DNA from: Opitutia bacterium | Lineage (GTDB): Bacteria; Verrucomicrobiota; Verrucomicrobiia; Opitutales; Opitutaceae | Assembly: GCA_025351035.1 (NCBI GenBank) | Contig: JANXWT010000327.1 | Span: 1 to 5,257, forward strand | Reading direction: 5' to 3' | DNA length: 5,257 nt | Shown here: in pieces, positions 5,168-5,257 of the stretch | Position numbering within the stretch: the first letter of the stretch is position 1 | Layout: every line of letters begins with the position of its first letter | Notes under the pieces: model-generated | The model's database searches: none | What the model was told of the DNA's origin: nothing | What the model saw: only the letters and a program-made list of their open reading frames with translations | Translations under genes and position numbers: made by a program

Positions 5168-5257
5168 TTACCCCGACTTCGTCCCTTCGTCAGCGGGTTT
5201 CTTCACGAAGCGGTGCTCGGTGCCGTTGAGCAGGCGGCGGATGTTCTCGTGGTGGCG
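5168..5257 (-). CDS. plsY: Glycerol-3-phosphate acyltransferase PlsY, C-terminal end (partial)
   Basis: The minus-strand frame is open from the window edge to TAA at 5170-5168 and yields 29 residues beginning RHHENIRRLLNGTEHRF. The R-H-x-E-N-I-x-R-L-L-x-G-T-E block is the conserved C-terminal signature of PlsY, normally followed by a short charged tail; the tail here is VKKPADEGTKSG. PlsY is an inner-membrane enzyme that moves an acyl group from acyl-phosphate to glycerol-3-phosphate, the first acylation step in phospholipid synthesis. The remainder of the gene lies beyond the window. It reads toward thrC, and several hairpins follow its stop codon. Confidence 0.85.
   Translation of the reverse strand, partial: RHHENIRRLLNGTEHRFVKKPADEGTKSG

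Overview
This is an ordinary housekeeping stretch of a GC-rich bacterial chromosome. Five protein genes are recognised, two of them cut by the window edges or nearly so, plus a probable sixth gene end and one tRNA gene. Codon third positions are strongly G/C. The genes present are an outer-membrane chaperone of the SurA type, RadC, ClsA-like cardiolipin synthase, threonine synthase and PlsY. They suggest a free-living, diderm, prototrophic bacterium. The combination and sequence style would suit Verrucomicrobiota (Opitutus-like), but that is an impression, not something the sequence proves.

Layout. Bases 1-126 (+) hold the last 41 codons of an upstream gene, possibly mfd. Its TGA overlaps the ATG of a secreted SurA-like parvulin chaperone (123-1142). 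A 44-base gap follows, filled by a strong stem-loop that ends exactly at the ribosome binding site of radC (1187-1906). These three genes look like one transcription unit. Facing them on the minus strand is tRNA-Tyr(GTA) at 1989-2075, with an encoded CCA, a recognisable promoter (2093-2122) and a good intrinsic terminator (1945-1979). Divergent from the tRNA is a cardiolipin synthase (2148-3635, +). It converges on threonine synthase thrC (3656-5008, -) with only 20 bases between the stop codons. A long GC-rich hairpin covers the end of cls. Upstream of thrC, in the same direction, is the 3' end of plsY (5168-5257, -, cut by the window edge).

The plsY-thrC gap of 159 bases is the most interesting part. 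It contains several inverted repeats, some mutually exclusive, and a 41-codon reading frame. That frame has a consensus Shine-Dalgarno sequence and its stop codon overlaps the thrC start (ATGA). This could be a leader peptide or a small protein translationally coupled to thrC; it is unproven.

Functionally the window mixes envelope biogenesis (SurA-like chaperone, cardiolipin synthase, PlsY), a probable repair-factor end and RadC, threonine synthesis and translation. I see no mobile element, CRISPR array, defence island or clearly undescribed system. The unexplained signals are RNA-structure and small-ORF candidates in the intergenic gaps.
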